Of a DNA stretch of 64,000 nt, positions 23,383 through 31,983 are shown piece after piece. Each line of letters begins with the position of its first letter. The stretch's first letter is position 1. The translations under genes were made by a program, and so were the position numbers. This stretch comes from Rhizobium leguminosarum (GTDB lineage: Bacteria; Pseudomonadota; Alphaproteobacteria; Rhizobiales; Rhizobiaceae). Location: assembly GCF_002953715.1 (NCBI RefSeq), contig NZ_CP025012.1:2108001-2172000 (forward strand). The letters run 5' to 3'. Under the pieces are notes generated by a model. It was not told the origin of the DNA, made no database searches, and worked only from the letters and a program-made list of their open reading frames with translations.

Positions 23383-25560
23383 ATGCACAGTGCCGACGTC
23401 AAGGAGAAGTCGTTCCGGCATTCGCAGGCCATGTGCCGCGAGCAGCTCGGACGAATTCTGAGCAGCGGCGACTTCGACGCGACCGACCGCGAACGTCGGT
23501 TTCTCCATTATGTCGTGGAAGAATGCCTGTCCGGTCGAGACGCGAGGATAAAGGCCTACACTATCGCGGTCGACGTGTTCGGGCGCGTAGACACGTTCGA
23601 TCCACAGGTCGATCCAATCGTTCGCATCGCCGCGAGCCACCTGCGCAGATCGCTCGAACGATACTATTTGAAAGCCGGTAAATCCGATCCTATCGTCGTC
23701 GGCATTCCCACGGGCTCCTACGTTCCGACATTCCTCGGGCGGTCGCCGGCCGACGAAGGCGCCGCGCCGCGCGCCAGTGACCTATCCGCAACGCTGGATC
23801 GCCCGCCTCCGGGGCGCGACGACATCCGCGCCCAACTCGAGCGCATGGCACTGAGCGCGGATTTTCCTAATGCCGGGAGGACTAGGGCTTTCCTCAACTA
23901 TGTCGTCGAGGAAGTGCTTGCGGGGCGGGGCGACCGGATCAAGGGATACTCGATCGCGCTCGAGATATTCAAGCGCAACGAAGGCTTCACCCAGGATGAT
24001 CCCGTCGTCCGCATCGAGGCGGCCCGGCTCCGACGGGTACTCGAGCGGTACTACCTGGTGGCGGGGCAAAACGATCCGGTCCGCATAGACCTACCCAAAG
24101 GTGGCTACATCCCGGTATTCAACTGGAACGCCGTCCCCTCCTCGGAGGGAGACAAGGTTGCCGGGCCCGGCTCGGTCGCGGCGCCCTCCGCTCCCGAGCA
24201 ACGCTTCCCGCCAAGGCTACGCTTCATTGGAGCGGCGGTCGTGTTCGCTGTGGCGATCGTTGTCGCGTACTGGACGGTCGGACGCTACGCGTCCACTCTA
24301 CCGGCCGGCCTGTCCTTGAAACCCGACGGCCCGACACTGGTGATCGCACCGTTCGCCAATCTTGGATCCGAGCCGAATTCAGAACTGTATACGAAGGGTC
24401 TGACCGAAGAACTGCTGACGGCCCTTCCTCGTTTCAAGGAGATCAAGGTCTTCGGTCGTGAGACATCCACGGCGCTGCAGCCGGATGTGGCTGTCGCCCA
24501 GGTACGGGATGAACTCGGCGCGCAATACCTGCTCGCCGGCGGTGTCCGCGCCTCGGGAACGCGCATCCGGGTCACCGCTCGCCTTGTCGACACCTCGGAC
24601 GGTTCTATCCTTTGGTCGCGGGACTATGACAACGATCTGCAGTCGCGCGATCTGTTCACGATCCAGTCGGATGTCGCGAGCAAGGTGGCGACGGCGATCG
24701 CACAGCCATACGGCGTCATCGCCCATGTCGACGTCGTCAACGCCCCTCCCGACGATCTCGGCGCCTATGAGTGCACGCTCGGCTTCTACGCATACCGTGC
24801 CGACCTCACCGTCGAACGGCATGCCAAGGTGCGGGAATGCCTTGAGAGAGCGGTGGCGCGATATCCGGGTTATGCGACCGCCTGGGGGATGCTGTCGATC
24901 ATCTATCTCGACGAGGGCAGATTTCAATTCAACCCGAAGGTAGGCTCGCCCGCACCCTTGCAGAGGTCGCTGCAAGCGGCACGCCGGGCGACCCAGCTCG
25001 AACCGGACAACAGCCGCGCACTCCAGGCGCTCATGACGGCCCTGTTCTTCAATCGACAACCAGACGAGGCACTGCGAGTCGGCGAACAGGCGCTCGCCGC
25101 CAACCCAAACGACACGGAACTCAAGGGCGAATTCGGTACGCGCCTGGCCATGGGCGGGCAGTGGGAGCGCGGCGCAACGCTTTTGGACGAGGCTCTCTCG
25201 CTCAATCCCAGAAATGGCGGATACTATCATGGAACCCGCGCGCTCGCGGCGTATATGCTTCGAGACAATCGAAAGGCGGTAGCAGAGATTAAGCAGGCGG
25301 ACCTGCAGAAGTTTCCCCTTTTCCACGTGGTGGCGGCGGTGATCTTCGCGGAAGCCGACATGATTGCCGACGCTCAGCTCGAAGGGGAGACGTTCATGCG
25401 AATGCGCCCTGATTTCATTGCGAACCTCGAGGAGGAACTCAACGTCAGGAACTTCCGGGTGAGTGATCAGTTGCGGCTGGTCGCTAGCCTCCGCAAGGCA
25501 GGACTGCCGGTCGCGGATGGCATGGAGGCTTCCATCTCCCACTCCCTGGTGAAGCCCTAG
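23383..25560 (+). CDS. TPR protein with tandem N-terminal regulatory domains and a TolB/FlgO-like region
   Basis: A 725-residue protein (a GTG at 23380 is an alternative start). Two similar domains sit at about residues 15-120 and 148-249, each with FLxYVVEExLxGR, RIKxYxIAxxxF, DPxVRIxAxxLRRxLERYY and a closing GxYxPxF. This domain occurs singly in rhizobial adenylate-cyclase-like and TPR regulators and looks like a winged-helix variant. One membrane helix follows (about 282-303), then a TolB/FlgO-like part (LVIAPFANLGSEPNSELYTKG, shown only to its core APFANLG) and TPR-type helices from about 450. The topology suggests a cytoplasmic DNA- or protein-binding half joined to a periplasmic sensor half, as in CadC or ToxR. 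The duplication is unusual. Targets unknown; the barrel gene downstream is one candidate. Confidence 0.75.
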   Translation: MHSADVKEKSFRHSQAMCREQLGRILSSGDFDATDRERRFLHYVVEECLSGRDARIKAYTIAVDVFGRVDTFDPQVDPIVRIAASHLRRSLERYYLKAGKSDPIVVGIPTGSYVPTFLGRSPADEGAAPRASDLSATLDRPPPGRDDIRAQLERMALSADFPNAGRTRAFLNYVVEEVLAGRGDRIKGYSIALEIFKRNEGFTQDDPVVRIEAARLRRVLERYYLVAGQNDPVRIDLPKGGYIPVFNWNAVPSSEGDKVAGPGSVAAPSAPEQRFPPRLRFIGAAVVFAVAIVVAYWTVGRYASTLPAGLSLKPDGPTLVIAPFANLGSEPNSELYTKGLTEELLTALPRFKEIKVFGRETSTALQPDVAVAQVRDELGAQYLLAGGVRASGTRIRVTARLVDTSDGSILWSRDYDNDLQSRDLFTIQSDVASKVATAIAQPYGVIAHVDVVNAPPDDLGAYECTLGFYAYRADLTVERHAKVRECLERAVARYPGYATAWGMLSIIYLDEGRFQFNPKVGSPAPLQRSLQAARRATQLEPDNSRALQALMTALFFNRQPDEALRVGEQALAANPNDTELKGEFGTRLAMGGQWERGATLLDEALSLNPRNGGYYHGTRALAAYMLRDNRKAVAEIKQADLQKFPLFHVVAAVIFAEADMIADAQLEGETFMRMRPDFIANLEEELNVRNFRVSDQLRLVASLRKAGLPVADGMEASISHSLVKP

Positions 25561-25946
25561 ATGGAGCCGATAATCCCCCAAGCGACCGGCGGGCCGCCAC
25601 GTAAACTACGGTATGTTACGAGCATTCCGGGCCGTCCTTCCATAGTGTCGACCCGGCTAGAGAATTTGCGCACGTGGTCTGCAGTTCGGCTGACGCGGTG
25701 CGCCATCGCTGTGCCGCAGGATGGGTTTCGGGGACACGATCCTCGCCGCGACGACGGATACAGCGGCGGGCAGCGCAGCCGGCCTGATTCTTGTCGAGCC
25801 GGTCGCCGTCGTCGATGCGGATACCAGGGACGAGGTCGGAAGCTTTGCAGGAAGCGCCGGGCCAGACAAGGCACCAAAAGCTGCGCCACGTCGACAACCG
25901 ACAGCGACAGCCGTTGACCATGCAGTTGCCACGAGGGAAAAAAGCT
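25561..25946. other. Intergenic region before the outer-membrane barrel gene
   Basis: 386 bases. An open frame runs from 25791 into the barrel gene, but its first 52 codons lack any signal-peptide or family pattern, so I treat it as untranslated leader. No clear promoter or terminator is recognised. Confidence 0.4.
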
Positions 25947-26732
25947 ATGAAGACATATCTATCTGCGGCGGTCCTGATGGTCGGTCTGGCATTGCCGACG
26001 TTCGGCAAGACCGCCGACCTTGGTCCGCTGGCGCCAGCGCCGCAGGCGTCAGAAAATCTGGACGAATGGACCTTCACGATTGCCCCATATTTCTGGGGCG
26101 CCGGCATCTCCGGGGATACGGCCCAGTTCGGAGTGCCCGAAGTTCACATCGACGCCGATCTCGGCGACCTTCTCCAGAATCTGGACTTTGCGTTCATGGC
26201 GGCCGGCGAGGCGCGGCATGGCCGTTTCAGCATCTTCGGCGACATCATCTACACCAAGTTCGGAGCGGACGGGGATACCCCGAGCGGAATTTTGGCCGAC
26301 AGCGTCGACGTGACCTCGACGATGTTCGCCGGCCTCCTTGGCGTCGGTTATTCCGTACTCGAAGATCAGACGGGAAATCTGGACGTAGTCGCCGGGGTGA
26401 AGGTCTGGTCGCTCGACACTGAACTCTCCTTTAACGGAGGCATCCTCGACGGGCGGGACGTTGACGACAGCGCGACATGGGTGGACGGCGTCGTCGGCGT
26501 CCGAGGCAACTACTTCTTCACCCCGGAAATCTACCTGACCGGATGGGGTCTGGTCGGCGCAGGCGGGGCGGACGTCGACTGGGACGTTGCGCTGGGCCTC
26601 GGCTACAAGTTCAACGACACCATATCGGCAATCGCGGGATACCGCGCCCTGGGGGTCGACTATGACAATGACGGGTTCGTCTTCGATGTCGTACAGCAAG
26701 GTCCGATCCTCGGAGTGGCCATCCGCTTCTAG
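25947..26732 (+). CDS. Outer-membrane beta-barrel protein
   Basis: A 261-residue protein. MKTYLSAAVLMVGLALPTF is a Sec signal peptide, cut near GKTA/DLG, preceded by GAGGG. The mature part has alternating beta-strand patterns (WTFTIAPYFWGAGISGD, FSIFGDIIYTKFG, LLGVGYSVLE, GVVGVRGNYFFTP) and ends in GVAIRF with a C-terminal phenylalanine, the outer-membrane insertion signal. It resembles small rhizobial porin-like barrels of unknown function. It is followed 39 bases later by a four-helix membrane protein on the same strand. Confidence 0.8.
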   Translation: MKTYLSAAVLMVGLALPTFGKTADLGPLAPAPQASENLDEWTFTIAPYFWGAGISGDTAQFGVPEVHIDADLGDLLQNLDFAFMAAGEARHGRFSIFGDIIYTKFGADGDTPSGILADSVDVTSTMFAGLLGVGYSVLEDQTGNLDVVAGVKVWSLDTELSFNGGILDGRDVDDSATWVDGVVGVRGNYFFTPEIYLTGWGLVGAGGADVDWDVALGLGYKFNDTISAIAGYRALGVDYDNDGFVFDVVQQGPILGVAIRF

Positions 26733-26771
26733 CGGCTTTGCCGACAGCGAAGAACAGGAGTCTGTTCTGAA

Positions 26772-27245
26772 ATGGTCGTTAGGCCACGAGATGGAACGGT
26801 CTATGCGATCCTATTGGCAGCTCAAACGCTGGCAGTGGGATTTCTGCTGTGGACAGTATTTCCGATCTTTTACTCGGTCGTGACGCATCTCGGCGAACGG
26901 CAGGACGTCTCCTGGTCGAGCCTGCTTGGCCTCGCGGCGGGCACGGTGCTGCTCCAGGCTTGCTACTGGGCAAGAATTCGCTGGGTAACTGTCCGAGCGC
27001 CCTGCCACTCCCTCTTCGTCGCACACCTGGTCTTCTTTTCCGCTCGCCTGAGCTTCCTGTTCGGAGGCGCATTCTTTTCCGCCATCTTCTTCAGGCATCT
27101 GCCCGCACTCGGGTCGGTACCCCCGTTCTGGGAGATCTTCATCAGGGCAATTTCGATCGGGGCGATGCTGTTCGGGCTGTTCTGCTACTCGCTCGAGCTG
27201 GAGCGGCTTGGAAGGGCGATCGAGGAACCGACCTTACCAGTGTGA
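26772..27245 (+). CDS. Hypothetical membrane protein (four helices)
   Basis: A 157-residue protein with about four hydrophobic segments (AILLAAQTLAVGFLLWTVF, LLGLAAGTVLLQACYWARI, LVFFSARLSFLFGGAFFSA and FIRAISIGAMLFGLFCYSL) and a short acidic tail. AACAGGAG lies upstream of the start. No family is recognised. Co-transcription with the outer-membrane barrel gene is likely from the 39-base gap. Confidence 0.65.
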   Translation: MVVRPRDGTVYAILLAAQTLAVGFLLWTVFPIFYSVVTHLGERQDVSWSSLLGLAAGTVLLQACYWARIRWVTVRAPCHSLFVAHLVFFSARLSFLFGGAFFSAIFFRHLPALGSVPPFWEIFIRAISIGAMLFGLFCYSLELERLGRAIEEPTLPV

Positions 27246-27389
27246 ATTCGGGTCGAGCTGGCGGTGATAGAAATCGACCCGACTCTACGCACCGGAAGCA
27301 GTCGTCGTTGGGTGCCTGGCATGCGGCGAGGTGGCACGACCTTTCATACTCCTTCGGGGGCCGAGGCTGCTCGCGTGAGCTGGCCGGCT

Positions 27390-27764
27390 TCATCCATCTT
27401 TGCCAGCTCGAAACCATGCGCGAACGAGCAGGACGCCCAAGACGCCATGCAGCAGGGTCGCCGGCAACAGCAGGTTGCCGACAAACGCTCCTTCGACGAC
27501 GAGTGCGGAGAGATAGATGGCCGCCAGGAGATTGTAGGTCAACACGGCCGCAAGCGCCGGGCTTCTGCCTGATATCTGTCGGCCCACCCAAGCCATGACC
27601 GCCAATGACAACAACGCAATACCCGTCAGACGGGCAACCGCCAAACCCGCACCCGGTAGCGCCGCCCCTAACAGCAGTCGCGCGACGGTATCGGGGACGA
27701 GAAATAGCGCGATACCGGTCAGACTCTCTATACAAGCGGTTATCCTAAACAATGCTGCCGTCAT
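27390..27764 (-). CDS. Hypothetical membrane protein (four helices)
   Basis: A 124-residue protein starting MTAALFRITACIESLTGIAL, with about four hydrophobic helices and a short basic end (RAWFRAGKDG). The start at 27764 has a GAGAGGATT site; the longer frame upstream has no membrane pattern. It has the look of small DoxX-like or DUF-type membrane proteins but no diagnostic motif. It stands alone on the minus strand. Confidence 0.65.
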   Translation of the reverse strand: MTAALFRITACIESLTGIALFLVPDTVARLLLGAALPGAGLAVARLTGIALLSLAVMAWVGRQISGRSPALAAVLTYNLLAAIYLSALVVEGAFVGNLLLPATLLHGVLGVLLVRAWFRAGKDG

Positions 27765-28075
27765 ATCCAATCCTCTCAGGTCTGGAGCCGCCCATTTCAC
27801 ATCCATAGCACAAGCACGCCGTGCGGCATCAGGTTGCAGAAGCGCACGACGGCTCGATGGCATTTCGCATGCCGAGAAGCCGTCGAAGACAGTTCATTGA
27901 GAAAGTGTCGGCAGCCACTGCACCGCCTTCGTCGGAAGTTGACGGCGATGCGCTGCAGTGGCGGGCTATTTGGCAGCCTTCCGAAGCTCTTCTATCCACC
28001 CCTTCGCAGACCAGTTCCGGGGGTCATATGGACGGGGGCGCCGTCCAAGACAGCGCTCCCGCACCCTCCTTCGAA

Positions 28076-28552
28076 TTAGGCGGCGGCCTGCTTTTCGCCC
28101 TCGATCTGCAGAGCGCCCTGTGTTCCGGCGCTGCTGCCGATCGCGATCTTACGGGGCTTCATCGCTTCCGGAATCTCCCGCTTAAGCTCGATGCTGAGAA
28201 GGCCGTTCGTAAAAGAGGCGTTCTCCACCTTGACGTGGTCGGCGAGCTCGAAGCGACGCTCGAAGGCGCGGCCGGCGATACCGCGATGTAAATACTCGCC
28301 ATCCTTCTCGTCGGGCTTCTCACCCTTCACCACCAGCACGTTGCGCTCTTGCGTGATCTCGAGATCGGCGTCGGCGAAGCCGGCGAGCGCCATCTGAATG
28401 CGATAGTTGTCCTCGCCAGTCTTGACGATGTCGTAGGGCGGCCAGGTGTCGATGGCCTGCAGGCGCTGCTGCGCGTTGTTCAAGAGGTTAAAGACACGGT
28501 CGAAGCCGATGCTGGACCGATAAAGCGGCGCGAAGTCGAAGTCGTTTCTCAT
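28076..28552 (-). CDS. Small heat-shock protein (Hsp20/alpha-crystallin family)
   Basis: A 158-residue chaperone. MRNDFDFAPLYRSSIGFDRV is the usual rhizobial IbpA-like start; the alpha-crystallin domain runs from YDIVKTGEDNYRIQMALAGF through LEITQERNVLVVKGEK, YLHRGIAGRAFERRFELAD to NGLLSIELKREIPE. The C-terminal anchor motif appears as PRKIAIG. A strong GGAGG site precedes the ATG. It would hold unfolding proteins during heat stress for refolding by DnaK. A sigma-32-like promoter lies upstream (see the mirrored promoter entry), consistent with heat control. Confidence 0.93.
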   Translation of the reverse strand: MRNDFDFAPLYRSSIGFDRVFNLLNNAQQRLQAIDTWPPYDIVKTGEDNYRIQMALAGFADADLEITQERNVLVVKGEKPDEKDGEYLHRGIAGRAFERRFELADHVKVENASFTNGLLSIELKREIPEAMKPRKIAIGSSAGTQGALQIEGEKQAAA

Positions 28553-28644
28553 ACCAAATCCTCCGTAAAGCGAGATGGAATGGAGACGCGGAATCTGGCG
28601 TCTCCTGGTTGCTGTCGGCCCCATCGGGCGACCGACGGAAAATC

Positions 28645-28742
28645 ATCTGGTCTCGAGCGTTTTTTGATTCAAGAGGCGCATCAAAAAAATTTTGAGCGTC
28701 GCGCTTCGAACCTCTTGAATGCTGTTTTCGTTGAAACAATCT
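28645..28742. promoter_or_regulatory. Mirrored, divergent sigma-32-like promoter region
   Basis: The 10-base word CCTCTTGAAT occurs at 28711-28720 on the plus strand and as its exact reverse complement at 28667-28676. Each contains CTTGAA, the heat-shock sigma factor -35 core. Seventeen bases downstream of each lies a -10-like hexamer: CAATCT on the plus strand (28737-28742) and CCAGAT on the minus strand (28645-28650). The minus copy would drive hsp20, the plus copy the small genes at 28798-29438. The match to the -10 consensus is only partial. Confidence 0.55.
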
Positions 28743-28797
28743 CTTTTTCACCTGGAGATTTTCGCTCCATTAGCTGGAAGTTTTTAGGAGACGCAAG

Positions 28798-29142
28798 ATG
28801 AAAACGAAAGGCTCTGACCACACTGATCCCCACAACGCCGTCGACGCGATATCCGCGTCGCACATTCTTCACCCGCACCGACACTTCGACCACCCCGAGG
28901 GGGTCGTCTCCGCGCGGCTTTCGAAAGACGAGAAACGAGCAATTCTCGCTTCGTGGGCTTCTGACCTTCACGCGGTCGAATCTTTGCCGGAACTGCGCCA
29001 TCCGCCGGGTGTCCCCCATCCAGTTCGATACAGGGACATTGTCGACGCACTGAAGAAGCTCGACGAGTGGCGAGACGAGGGCTCGCAGACGCAGCCCGCG
29101 CGCCGTCCTGTTTTACCTTGGATAAGCGGAGGCCGAACATGA
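28798..29142 (+). CDS. Hypothetical protein, candidate heat-shock gene
   Basis: A 114-residue soluble protein. The middle (HFDHPEGVVSARLSKDEKRA, ILASWASDLHAVESLPELR) and the end (DIVDALKKLDEWRDEG) match a small family common in rhizobia and related bacteria next to stress genes; I know no function for it. TTAGGAG lies upstream of the ATG. It is divergent from hsp20 and shares a mirrored promoter region with it. Its stop codon overlaps the start of the next gene (ATGA). Confidence 0.75.
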   Translation: MKTKGSDHTDPHNAVDAISASHILHPHRHFDHPEGVVSARLSKDEKRAILASWASDLHAVESLPELRHPPGVPHPVRYRDIVDALKKLDEWRDEGSQTQPARRPVLPWISGGRT

Positions 29143-29438
29143 AAGTCCGACAAACCCAACCTCGGAGTGTCACCACTACCCATGATCCCGTGCCACAGCG
29201 GCTCTTGGTGATTTCGCGCTATGTGGAGAACATCCGCCGCCTTGCACGGCTGGCAGACCGCATCGGCCGCAGAGAACTCGGCACGGCAATGATGGAGGTG
29301 GCAGGCTGTATGGAAAGGATGTCCAACGACATCGCGGTGAGCGCAACCGGCGCGGTCATCTTGCGGCGGGCCGCGAGGCTTGTTGGTACCGTCGAGGGAC
29401 TTCTGGAGAGGCAGGCGAAGCTTGCAGTGCTGCATTAG
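29139..29438 (+). CDS. Hypothetical protein
   Basis: A 99-residue helical protein (LLVISRYVENIRRLARLADR, IGRRELGTAMMEVAGCMERM, RRAARLVGTVEGLLERQ). The ATG overlaps the stop of the previous gene, so the two are co-translated. It could be a helical scaffold or regulator; no family is recognised. Confidence 0.65.
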   Translation: MKVRQTQPRSVTTTHDPVPQRLLVISRYVENIRRLARLADRIGRRELGTAMMEVAGCMERMSNDIAVSATGAVILRRAARLVGTVEGLLERQAKLAVLH

Positions 29439-29757
29439 AGCTGTTCCAGTCCAGATAGACTTTTCCGCGAGCCGAGCCTGGGTGCCGAATACCGTGCTCG
29501 GGGCCACGCGAACGTCGCACGATGACTTGATCTGGCAAACGCGTTTCGCACGGCCGCCGAACTCCGCCTCGCCGAACATCATCTCATCCTGTGCCATTAT
29601 GCATTTCGGACCTGGAACCAGATGGGCAGGAAGTCCAATAACCAGCACGGCCACTCCCATGGGCGGCTGAAGCCCCTTCCCCGGCAATACGACGTCGGTG
29701 TCGATGGGCAGGGACTTCGTCCCGTCGCTCTCGAACTTCTGTTGAAAAGAGGATCGC
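29439..29757. other. Intergenic stretch, possible remnant
   Basis: 319 bases with no convincing plus-strand gene. A leftward frame here (PIDTDVVLPGKGLQPPMGV and so on) has some protein-like character but runs antisense into the two preceding genes and lacks a ribosome site. I leave it uncalled. Confidence 0.35.
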
Positions 29758-30084
29758 GTGCTCGCTACGCCGGACGGCCGGTACATCGTCGTGAGGGGCC
29801 GGCTTTGGAGAAGGTCGAACCCTCATTTGCGGGAGGACGAGCGGAAACGCCGGGTGTCTGAGCTGATGTCGGCGCGCCGGGCGGTGAAAGACGCTGCCGG
29901 GGACGAGGAGCGGCTGCGCCAGGCGAGGATGCGGTCGACCGCCGCGAAGGTCGGGCTAGGAGAACGAGGGCCGGTCTGGTGGTCTGACGGCGAGCCGGAT
30001 CTCAATCGCCATATGGCCAAGACGACGACCTATGCAAGATGGCACGGGAAAGCGACCTCTGATGTCCCCAGTCAATCAAGATAA
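29758..30084 (+). CDS. Conserved hypothetical protein
   Basis: A 108-residue protein from a GTG start with AGAGGATC upstream. The sequence (TPDGRYIVVRGRLWRRSNPH, VSELMSARRAVKDAAGDE, GLGERGPVWWSDGEPDLNR) belongs to a small family widespread in alpha- and betaproteobacteria, with the GERGPVWW block as its hallmark. No function is known to me. The last 25 or so residues run past the usual end of the family and may be an unconserved tail. Confidence 0.72.
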   Translation: MLATPDGRYIVVRGRLWRRSNPHLREDERKRRVSELMSARRAVKDAAGDEERLRQARMRSTAAKVGLGERGPVWWSDGEPDLNRHMAKTTTYARWHGKATSDVPSQSR

Positions 30085-30350
30085 TAGAACGTCGAGTCGC
30101 CACCGTGGACAAGCGGTTCCTCCCAGGATCCGACCAGCCATCCGGGGCGCTTGCGTTTCGAGACTGCCTTGAACCCCAACTGCTTGTCCGACTGATAGGC
30201 GGCAAGCTTCAGGAGCGCCGTGTGGGGAACCTTTGTCGCCGTCCGGGTGGGCCTTGAGAATGACGAGAAGGCCGGATTACCCAGGACGTGCTGCGCTTCC
30301 CGCATCAGCCACAAGCCGAGGCCCCGACCTCGCACCGGGTCGCCCCACAT
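30072..30350 (-). pseudogene. Gene remnant of unknown family
   Basis: A leftward frame of 92 residues with coding-like content (GRGLGLWLMREAQHVLGN, TALLKLAAYQSDKQLGFK, SWEEPLVHGGDSTFYYLD). An in-frame TAG lies a few codons before the first ATG, and related-looking sequence continues upstream in another frame (30277-30474), so this appears to be the 3' end of a broken gene. Confidence 0.35.
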
Positions 30351-30458
30351 GAGGGACTACGTGTTCTCCGACCCCAGGGGATGTGGGTGACGTTCGACTT
30401 CCACGTGCCCGCCATGCCGTGGCTAGTTTGGTCCAGTCTGAATCCGGCCAAAGACTGT

Positions 30459-30614
30459 TCATCGAAACCAGCAACCGAGCTGGGCTTCTGCCGATATCAT
30501 CTCGACGAACTCGGCGCTGGTCATGATCCTGGTTTCGTGGAAATCAAGTTCCCTGACGAAGGTGACCGCCCAGAGCGCACTGTCGACCTGAACTGCGAAA
30601 TGAAACGATCTCAT
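30459..30614 (-). CDS. Hypothetical small protein
   Basis: A 51-residue protein (MRSFHFAVQVDSALWAVTF, then RIMTSAEFVEMISAEAQLG). The very good ribosome site AAAGGAGG just before the ATG at 30614 is the main reason to call it. No family is recognised. Confidence 0.5.
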   Translation of the reverse strand: MRSFHFAVQVDSALWAVTFVRELDFHETRIMTSAEFVEMISAEAQLGCWFR

Positions 30615-30790
30615 AGTTGCCTCCTTCTTTCGAAGAAGACAGCACGGCAATCAGGACGCGTCGACTCGCAAATCTGCGAGCGACCCATCGGCGACCGTCG
30701 AGCGATGTTGCTAGGTGTTCTCGTCTAACCCGAAGTCAATAACTCGTATTGGGCAATTGCTTTTTAAGACATTGCTGATGGTATGGCGGC

Positions 30791-31834
30791 ATGACGAAGC
30801 CGTCGAAACCAAAGCCGCTTCTGCAGGATGCCGAGAAGCCTGTTCGATCCCGGCCTCGCAAAGCGCGAGATCCAGCGCAGCCGAATCTTCCCTTGGACCC
30901 TATGCCAGATCGCATTGAGCCGTGTCTTGCGCTTCTGAAAGCAAGACCGCCGAAGGGCGACGGTTGGGTTTATGAGATCAAATGGGATGGCTATCGCCTG
31001 TCGGTTCATGTCGAGCCGACGCGCATTCGCATCCTGACGCGCGGCGGCCATGACTGGACGGATCGTTTCCCGGCAATCAAGCAGGCGGCATTGTGGCTTC
31101 CTGTTGGCACGGCAATCCTCGACGGCGAAGCGGTGGTTCTCGACGAGCAGGGAAGGTCGGATTTCGGCCTGCTGCAACAATCGCTGGGTGGGCGGGGCGG
31201 CAAGAAGAGCTCAAGCGACGCCGTCTTCATGGCTTTTGATCTGATTTATTTCGACGGCCACGATCTCAGAAACTCCGAACTCGACATGCGCCGGCATCTG
31301 CTTGAGGATCTGGTGCCTGCCGGCGAGCAGGGCGATATCCGGCTCTCGGAGGAGATTGAGGCCGATGGCGATCGGTTGCTGGCAAGCGCTTGCGAACACG
31401 GGTTGGAAGGCATCATCGCCAAGCGCCGGGACGCGCCCTATCGCAGCGGCCGCCTGGGCGACTGGCTGAAGATAAAGTGCACCCAGAGCGACGGCTTCGC
31501 GATCGTCGGATATGAGAAATCATCAGCGTCGTTCGGTGGCATCGGCCGACTGCTCCTCGCGGCGCGCAAAGGAGATGAGTTCGTCTACGTCGGTGGAGTA
31601 GGGACCGGCTTTAATCAGCGATCCGCCGCCGAGCTCCGGGAGCAGATGGACAAGCTGGTCATCAGCAAGCCCGCCGTTGATACGGGGAGGAAGCGAAACG
31701 CGCTCTTCATCGCTCCCAAACTTGTTGCCGAGATCGAGTATCGGGCATGGACGCATGACGGCAAACTGAGGCATGCGTCTTACAAAGGGCTGCGCGACGC
31801 GGCTGACGGGGCGACTGTTTATGAGCTGGCGTAA
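30791..31834 (+). CDS. ATP-dependent DNA ligase (LigD/LigC-type, ligase domain only)
   Basis: A 347-residue enzyme. After a basic, proline-rich N-terminus come the nucleotidyltransferase motifs: I EIKWDGYR with the adenylated Lys at about 64, III FMAFDLIYFDG, IV EGIIAKRRDAPYRSGR and V WLKIKC. The OB-fold follows (GGIGRLLLAARKGDEFVYVGG, shown to its core RLLLAARKG; TGFN; EIEYRAWT). This is the ligase part of bacterial non-homologous end-joining enzymes; the polymerase and phosphoesterase domains of full LigD are absent, and no Ku gene is in the window. Rhizobia often carry several such ligases. It would seal DNA nicks or breaks; its partner Ku, if needed, must be elsewhere. Confidence 0.9.
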   Translation: MTKPSKPKPLLQDAEKPVRSRPRKARDPAQPNLPLDPMPDRIEPCLALLKARPPKGDGWVYEIKWDGYRLSVHVEPTRIRILTRGGHDWTDRFPAIKQAALWLPVGTAILDGEAVVLDEQGRSDFGLLQQSLGGRGGKKSSSDAVFMAFDLIYFDGHDLRNSELDMRRHLLEDLVPAGEQGDIRLSEEIEADGDRLLASACEHGLEGIIAKRRDAPYRSGRLGDWLKIKCTQSDGFAIVGYEKSSASFGGIGRLLLAARKGDEFVYVGGVGTGFNQRSAAELREQMDKLVISKPAVDTGRKRNALFIAPKLVAEIEYRAWTHDGKLRHASYKGLRDAADGATVYELA

Positions 31835-31983
31835 TCGCTCGGGCTGGCTTCGAACCCCCTACAACTTGCCCGAAGTCGGCAAGGAATTGTTCAAGCTCTA
31901 GGAGAATTTAGTTGAGCCCGCAGGTTGTCATCCTTCTGCGTCCCACCTACCGTATTGTTCCGTAAACGATTCCGGGGACTATC

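Noticed and set aside
28968..29786. A 272-codon leftward frame with some protein-like segments
   Set aside because: It covers two overlapping plus-strand genes that share an ATGA joint and good start context; it lacks a ribosome site and a family pattern.
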